Of a DNA stretch of 10,724 nt, positions 6,499-10,724 are shown one piece after another (the stretch's first letter is position 1; each line of letters starts with the position of its first letter). The DNA is from Candidatus Binatota bacterium. GTDB lineage: Bacteria; Desulfobacterota; Binatia; Bin18. The position numbers and the translations under genes were made by a program. The notes beneath the pieces were generated by a model that saw nothing but the letters and a program-made list of their open reading frames with translations, was not told the DNA's origin and did no database searches. Location of the stretch: the NCBI GenBank assembly GCA_011523315.1, contig WTHE01000477.1, positions 1 through 10,724 on the forward strand. The letters are read 5' to 3'.

Positions 6499-6554
6499 AC
6501 GTCACCCTGCCCGTGAATTCCCAGGGATAGCCGTGCTGCCGCCCAGCCAGTGCA
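6499..6554. other. convergent intergenic gap, likely border of defence module
   Basis: Fifty-six bases separate the uppP stop from the stop of the helicase gene, which comes from the opposite strand. I see only a weak 5-bp inverted repeat (CCCTG/CAGGG) and no U-tract, so no clear terminator. There is no tRNA end, integrase site or direct repeat visible here that would mark an insertion point. Confidence 0.4.
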
Positions 6555-9500
6555 TCAGCCGTCCAGTATATCTTTCAAGGTTTTGTTGGGTGGCGGGGCG
6601 TCTGTTCGCAGTGTGGTCTCTGGAGGGGGAAAGAGCGCGTTGCCCGGCGACCAGAGTTCCAGACTTTCGGCATTCTCTGCGAAATAGGTAGGATCGGTAG
6701 TCACGCGCAGACGCTCGGGCATACCGGGGGCCGACAGGCCGTATTCCCGATTCCCCAGGGGCTGGACGTCGGTTCCCGGCGGCATCAGGTCGGCAGACCT
6801 GATAATCCTGTCGAGGTCATCCATAGTGACAGAAGCTGGCGCACGCACCGGCATGGCAAGGTCTTGCTCGGTCACCGCATCGATGTCGAACCCCCGCTCC
6901 CCGGCTTCCCGCGCCTGTTCCTCAATTGCATCTAGGACGGTCGCACGTCCCCGCCCACCTTGACGTGTTCCAGAGAGCACGGTCTGCGCAATCGCCTGGG
7001 ATACTTGCGCCAGAATCGGTTGCAAGCGGCCGACCACAGACTCGAATAAGCTGATGCGCTTCCTGAGCGCCCGGTACACGTCCGCTTCAACTGTGCCCTC
7101 GTAGTGCAGGTTGACGATTCGGACGTTCTCATGCTGTTGGCCGAGACGATCAATACGGCCTATACGCTGCTCCACCTTCATGGGGTTCCACGGCATGTCG
7201 TAATTGATCAGGGCGCCGCAGAACTGGAAATTCAGGCCTTCGGCCGCCGCGTCCGTGCAGAACAGGACATCAGCCTCACGGTTGCGAAACCGTTGTTTGG
7301 CGTCATCACGGCTGATCTGATGCCAAGAACCGTCGCTGGAGGGGATTTCTCCACCGCGGCCCGAGAAGCACATCAACTTCATATCCGTGTCCTGAAGGAA
7401 TGCTTCTCGCAAAAAATCCATGGTGGCGGTGTACTGGGTGAAGATCATCGCCTGGCGGTAGCCGTCCTGATGCAGTTCACGGAGCACGCTCTTCAGGCTG
7501 GTGAGCTTGCTGTCCGGCGGCAGGCGATCAATACGACCAAGGAGGCTCTGGATGTCGGCCTTTTCCTCGGCGGCAAGGGCCTGGCGCTCCAGCTTTGCGA
7601 CCTCATCAGCGTCCAGGATCTCGTCTCGGGTCTCATCGTCCGGCACATCTTCGTCGAGCCCCTCCAATTGGGTTTGATTCCCGGTGGCCATGGCGTCGAG
7701 ATGATTCTGCAACGTTCTGTGTAGCGCGTGAAAACTGCTGGCGAGCCGGCGGCGGTAGATGGTCATGACAAACCCTACCGCCGTGCGCTCCGTAGCGCTG
7801 GCCTGGTTGTAGGTGCTGGCGATGTACTCCTCGACGGCGTCATACAGCGCCTGCTCTTGGGCCGTCATCTTCAGGAAGCGATCTTCGACCTGCCGCTCAG
7901 CGATCAGTGTGGTCAAGAGGCCCGCCTTGAAATATCCACGCAGCAGGTTGCGTGTGTGGCGGGAGACCAGTTTGCGAAGCGGCGTACTCGCTCGCATGAT
8001 TCCGACCGCCGCCCGGCGCTCCGTCGGGTCCAACTGACGACGCGGGATGTTGGAACTGTCGCGCAGCACACGGAGGATTTTGCTCGCTTTGAAGCGCGAC
8101 AGGTTGCCGAGGCGCTGCGCGTCCTCTTTCTCGACTTCGCCGTAGGTGCGTTCAACCGCCTGAAACAGCCGAGCCATGCGATCCAGGGCCTCTGGCGAGA
8201 GGTTCGGCTGCCCAATGGCGTCGAAAAAGCTGAGAAATGCCTCGGCGGTCCACTCCGGCGGCAGGCCGAGCAGGTTCAACAGGTCCCAGACCTCAATGGG
8301 ATGGACCTGCATCGGCGTTGCGGTCAGCAGCACCAATCCTTGAGTGCGGTCCTTCAATCCCTGCATCAGCCGGAGGAGCGCGTTCGGCCTGCCCTCCTGT
8401 GGGCTGCCGGCGGCGCGCCGCCGGGCGTGGTGGGCTTCGTCGAGCACGACCAGATCCCAGGGATCAGCTTCCCCCAGCAGCGCGGTCGCCCGACCGTGTC
8501 GGCGCAGCAGCTGACTCGATGTAATCACCGCGGGTTGACAATGCCACTGGTGGGAGCCGACAACGCGTTCGTTGTGTTCGCGCCATGCCGGCGAGGGATA
8601 CCAGACCAGCCTTTGGCCATCGTAGATCGGCCAATTGAGATTGAATTTCTCACGAAGTTCGATCTGCCATTGTTTGAGGACAGCCTTGGGGGCCAGGATC
8701 AGGACTCGTTTGACACGTTCGGCAAGCCAGGCTTGGCGGAGCAGCAGGCCCGCCTGGATGGTCTTGCCGAGGCCGACCTCGTCGGCGATCAGCAACCTGG
8801 GGGGCCACGTGCGGTAGAGGCGTTCAAAAGCCCGGACCTGATGTGGCCAGGGGGTGACCGCTGCGGTCATTTCGCCAACCCGCTCGCCCCCGTGTGACAA
8901 TGTCGGAGCCTGCTGGATGAAAGCCCAGACGCGGCTTCGCAAATCACCGGGCGGCATGGTTGGCGGCTTCACGGATTGTCGAGCCTCGGATTCCGGCTCG
9001 TGCAGAGGAGGGGGCGGAGCGTGCTGTTCAGGGACCTTGAGGCGGGCGGGCAGATCGCTCTTCGGCACGAACCGCATCAGCTCCCGGCGCACGGCGGTAG
9101 GCACGCCGAGGACGATGACGCGGTCCGCCCTACCGTCCCAGATGCGCACGAAGTTGGCCTCCTCGCGGGCGACCCGCTGGGGCTCCGGTCCCCAGCTCGT
9201 GTAGACGTTGATGCTCTCCCAGTTGTCCCGCCAGCCGGCAGCGGTCTCGTTGAGGCTGCCGTTCCAGGCGATTGTGTTCCCAGCGCAGTCCTCGATGATG
9301 CCGGCTTTCTCGTGAAAGATGCCATCCGCCGGGATCGCCTGTTTCTCGGTATTGCAAGGGACCGCCACTTTCACGTCCAAATAGCCGCGGGCGACCATCC
9401 AGGCCAACAGTTCCAACGCATCGGCACAGGCCAGGTCTGGCGGAGTCAGAGGGAGGCTTGTCAGACGCTGCTCGACGAGGTCACGCAGTTGCTCACCTTT

Positions 9501-9737
9501 TTCTATCGCTTCAATCTCGGCCGGCTCCAGGGTACAGCCGACGATGAGCCGCATACGACCGTTGTTACGGACGAGCCCTTCGATGCCACGCGCCGCCAAG
9601 CTCAGGGCGCGGGCGTTGAAGTATCCGGTCAGCCGGTCGTAGCGCTTGGCGTCTGTCAGCGCGGGAATGTAGAACAGCGCGACGAGGTCGCCGTCATCCG
9701 GCGTGTATTTGAGCTGCCAGGGATGATCGCGCAGCAT
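6555..9737 (-). CDS. PLD-like nuclease domain fused to SNF2-type helicase, predicted anti-phage protein
   Basis: A 1060-residue protein with two parts. Residues 1 to about 215 are a phospholipase-D-like domain: YDRLTGYF (33-40) opens the fold, and a single HKD half-motif is present as HEKAG (His142, Lys144) with NGSLNE (159-164). Such single-motif domains usually dimerise to act as nucleases. After a Pro-rich linker (about 236-265) comes a RapA/SNF2-like superfamily 2 helicase core. It holds motif I DEVGLGKTIQ (319-328), motif II DEAH (433-436), motif III TATP (472-475), motif IV near MIFTQYT (764-770), motif V TDAAAEGLNF (828-837) and motif VI QRIGRIDRLG (857-866). A long helical insert (about 500-740, with GFVMTIYRRRLASS) lies between the lobes. 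Residues about 920-1060 match nothing I know. The start lies two bases after the upstream methylase stop, so translation is probably coupled. All motor residues look intact. Role in defence is inferred from architecture and the methylase neighbour. Confidence 0.9.
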   Translation of the reverse strand: MLRDHPWQLKYTPDDGDLVALFYIPALTDAKRYDRLTGYFNARALSLAARGIEGLVRNNGRMRLIVGCTLEPAEIEAIEKGEQLRDLVEQRLTSLPLTPPDLACADALELLAWMVARGYLDVKVAVPCNTEKQAIPADGIFHEKAGIIEDCAGNTIAWNGSLNETAAGWRDNWESINVYTSWGPEPQRVAREEANFVRIWDGRADRVIVLGVPTAVRRELMRFVPKSDLPARLKVPEQHAPPPPLHEPESEARQSVKPPTMPPGDLRSRVWAFIQQAPTLSHGGERVGEMTAAVTPWPHQVRAFERLYRTWPPRLLIADEVGLGKTIQAGLLLRQAWLAERVKRVLILAPKAVLKQWQIELREKFNLNWPIYDGQRLVWYPSPAWREHNERVVGSHQWHCQPAVITSSQLLRRHGRATALLGEADPWDLVVLDEAHHARRRAAGSPQEGRPNALLRLMQGLKDRTQGLVLLTATPMQVHPIEVWDLLNLLGLPPEWTAEAFLSFFDAIGQPNLSPEALDRMARLFQAVERTYGEVEKEDAQRLGNLSRFKASKILRVLRDSSNIPRRQLDPTERRAAVGIMRASTPLRKLVSRHTRNLLRGYFKAGLLTTLIAERQVEDRFLKMTAQEQALYDAVEEYIASTYNQASATERTAVGFVMTIYRRRLASSFHALHRTLQNHLDAMATGNQTQLEGLDEDVPDDETRDEILDADEVAKLERQALAAEEKADIQSLLGRIDRLPPDSKLTSLKSVLRELHQDGYRQAMIFTQYTATMDFLREAFLQDTDMKLMCFSGRGGEIPSSDGSWHQISRDDAKQRFRNREADVLFCTDAAAEGLNFQFCGALINYDMPWNPMKVEQRIGRIDRLGQQHENVRIVNLHYEGTVEADVYRALRKRISLFESVVGRLQPILAQVSQAIAQTVLSGTRQGGRGRATVLDAIEEQAREAGERGFDIDAVTEQDLAMPVRAPASVTMDDLDRIIRSADLMPPGTDVQPLGNREYGLSAPGMPERLRVTTDPTYFAENAESLELWSPGNALFPPPETTLRTDAPPPNKTLKDILDG

Positions 9738-9739
9738 GG

Positions 9740-10724
9740 TCAGATGTCATTGTCCTGCCAGAGCTTCAGTTGCTCGGGCTCATCGATCTTGTCGCCGTAG
9801 GCGAGACGGGTGAGGTTATAGAGGGCCTCAAAATCGCTTCCTGCGGCTGCCACATCGCCTTCGAGTTCGATGCCGGTGAAGGTCTGGGATACCGGCAGAA
9901 CCTCAAGAACGGCTTCCAGGGCGGCAAAGAAACGTGGCGTCTGGTCCACCTGGGCGGTGGCGAGCAGTTCCTGGGCGACGGTGAGAGAACGCCCACGGGC
10001 GGTGTGGGCGGCATGATGGATGGTGTCGATCATGCCGCGGGAACCGTCAACCGGCCCGAGCGCGCCCTTGGCGGCCCGGCGAGCGCTGTCCCACAGGAGG
10101 ATATCGCTGGCTTTCTTTTCAGCCAGCCGCCCGACGATGTCGGCATCAAGGTCGATACCCACGGCGCGGGCCAGCCTGTTTGCTTCGTCGTAGGAAAACT
10201 TCGGCACCTTGAAGGCATCCCAGGCCAGCACGAAGAATGCGGTAGCCGGGTCGAGATCGGTGTCGGCCTTGAGGTGGGTCAGTTGCTCCAGTCGCCAGCG
10301 TTTGACCTCGCGCCGGGCGACATCGAGGGCGTCTTCCGGCGTTGCAGCGTAGGGGTCCCGGTCTTCCTCGAACAGAACCTGCCGGCGTCGGCGACGTTTC
10401 TGCGGCATTGCGCGCGGGGTGCCACGCTTCAACGGCCAGTGACGAGAAAACTCCTCAAGCGCAGGACCGAAGGAAGCAAGGTAGAGATCGACTCCGGTAA
10501 TCCCTGCGTCCCGGAATGCCTTGACCCGTGTTCGGACTGCCTTAGCGACCCGGGGCTCCACGTCTTCCCAATACAGGTCCTGTTCGGTCTCCATCTCACC
10601 CAGGCGCGGACGACAGGCCAGAAAGATGGTGCTTTTGGCTGCGGCCTTGTTTTTGATGTGTAGTCCGCCTTCTGACTCGGTATTGATCGGCCAGGACGCG
10701 GTGATGGCAAAGCCCGCTTCCATC
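9740..10724 (-). CDS. C-terminal part of DUF1156/COG1743-type adenine-specific DNA methylase (cut by window edge)
   Basis: The reading frame is open through the right window edge, so the first Met visible is probably internal and the rest of the gene lies beyond. The clearest landmark is at the edge: GFAITASWPINTE, then GGLHIKNKAAAKSTIF and FLACRPR. This matches, from memory, the conserved C-terminal end of the methyltransferase fold in DUF1156-containing proteins of COG1743, whose members are typically around 900-1000 residues. Past it is a mostly helical region of about 290 residues with a basic cluster (KRRRRRQ) near residue 110 of the visible part, then segments such as FFVLAWDAFKVPKFSYDEANRLARAVG. 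This tail is probably a specificity or partner-binding part. The catalytic (D/N)PPY motif should lie outside the window. The gene is immediately upstream of, and in one operon with, the PLD-helicase gene. Family call is from recalled motifs, not a search. Confidence 0.75.
   Translation of the reverse strand, partial: MEAGFAITASWPINTESEGGLHIKNKAAAKSTIFLACRPRLGEMETEQDLYWEDVEPRVAKAVRTRVKAFRDAGITGVDLYLASFGPALEEFSRHWPLKRGTPRAMPQKRRRRRQVLFEEDRDPYAATPEDALDVARREVKRWRLEQLTHLKADTDLDPATAFFVLAWDAFKVPKFSYDEANRLARAVGIDLDADIVGRLAEKKASDILLWDSARRAAKGALGPVDGSRGMIDTIHHAAHTARGRSLTVAQELLATAQVDQTPRFFAALEAVLEVLPVSQTFTGIELEGDVAAAGSDFEALYNLTRLAYGDKIDEPEQLKLWQDNDI

Noticed and set aside
6499..6554. Terminator between uppP and the helicase gene
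   Set aside because: Only a weak 5-bp stem is possible and no T-run follows on either strand.
6555..9737. Naming the helicase DrmD of DISARM
   Set aside because: The fused N-terminal PLD domain and the DUF1156-type methylase partner are not the usual DISARM arrangement as I know it, and drmA/drmB are not visible; a search is needed before using that name.
7104..9800. Long open frames on the + strand opposite the helicase gene (7104-7724, 7728-8897, 8976-9800)
   Set aside because: They mirror the helicase frame in G/C-rich DNA, encode no recognisable motif, and lie wholly opposite a gene with intact helicase motifs.
9770..10663. 297-codon open frame on the + strand opposite the methylase tail
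   Set aside because: Shadow of the - strand gene: no domain signature or convincing ribosome binding site, and the opposite frame carries the family motif.

Overview
The window comes from a diderm (Gram-negative) bacterium with high-GC DNA. The evidence is a type II secretion pseudopilin cassette, an undecaprenyl-pyrophosphate phosphatase and strong G/C third-position bias. The mix of an isovaleryl-type acyl-CoA dehydrogenase, an SCP2-type thiolase and a Gsp pseudopilin block would fit an uncultivated deltaproteobacterium-like, Binatota-like or Tectomicrobia-like lineage. That placement is an impression and cannot be proved from this sequence. Coding density is high and no stretch over 300 bases lacks a gene. 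I see no rRNA, tRNA, CRISPR array, insertion sequence or integrase.

Left part (1-4102, all + strand): the 3' portion of an acyl-CoA dehydrogenase gene, then a 62-residue two-helix membrane protein, then gspH-gspI-gspJ-gspK. The four gsp genes encode the minor pseudopilins of a type II secretion system. They are tightly packed: gspI/J overlap in GTGA and gspJ/K in ATGA, so translation is probably coupled. The products should form the tip of the periplasmic pseudopilus. The major pseudopilin (GspG) and the assembly-platform genes (GspL/M/F/E) are not beside them.

Middle (4108-6498): a small acidic orphan gene on the - strand ends 5 bases from gspK. It is transcribed away from an SCP2-type thiolase gene, across a 128-base divergent intergenic region. 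That region carries two clear inverted repeats: an operator-like palindrome, and a perfect 9-bp-arm hairpin directly upstream of the thiolase ribosome binding site. A UppP/BacA-type undecaprenyl-pyrophosphate phosphatase gene follows the thiolase at 25 bases.

Right part (6555-10724, all - strand): two genes that look like part of an anti-phage defence cassette. The upstream gene, cut by the window edge, is the C-terminal third or so of a DUF1156/COG1743-type adenine-specific DNA methylase. Two bases later begins a 1060-residue protein that joins an N-terminal phospholipase-D-like (HKD) nuclease domain to a SNF2-type helicase. Methylase plus nuclease-helicase suggests a modification-based defence system related in parts list to DISARM, but with the PLD and SNF2 functions in one chain. 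The rest of the cassette should lie to the right of the window. The convergent 56-base gap at 6499-6554 is the likely junction between ordinary chromosome and the defence module.
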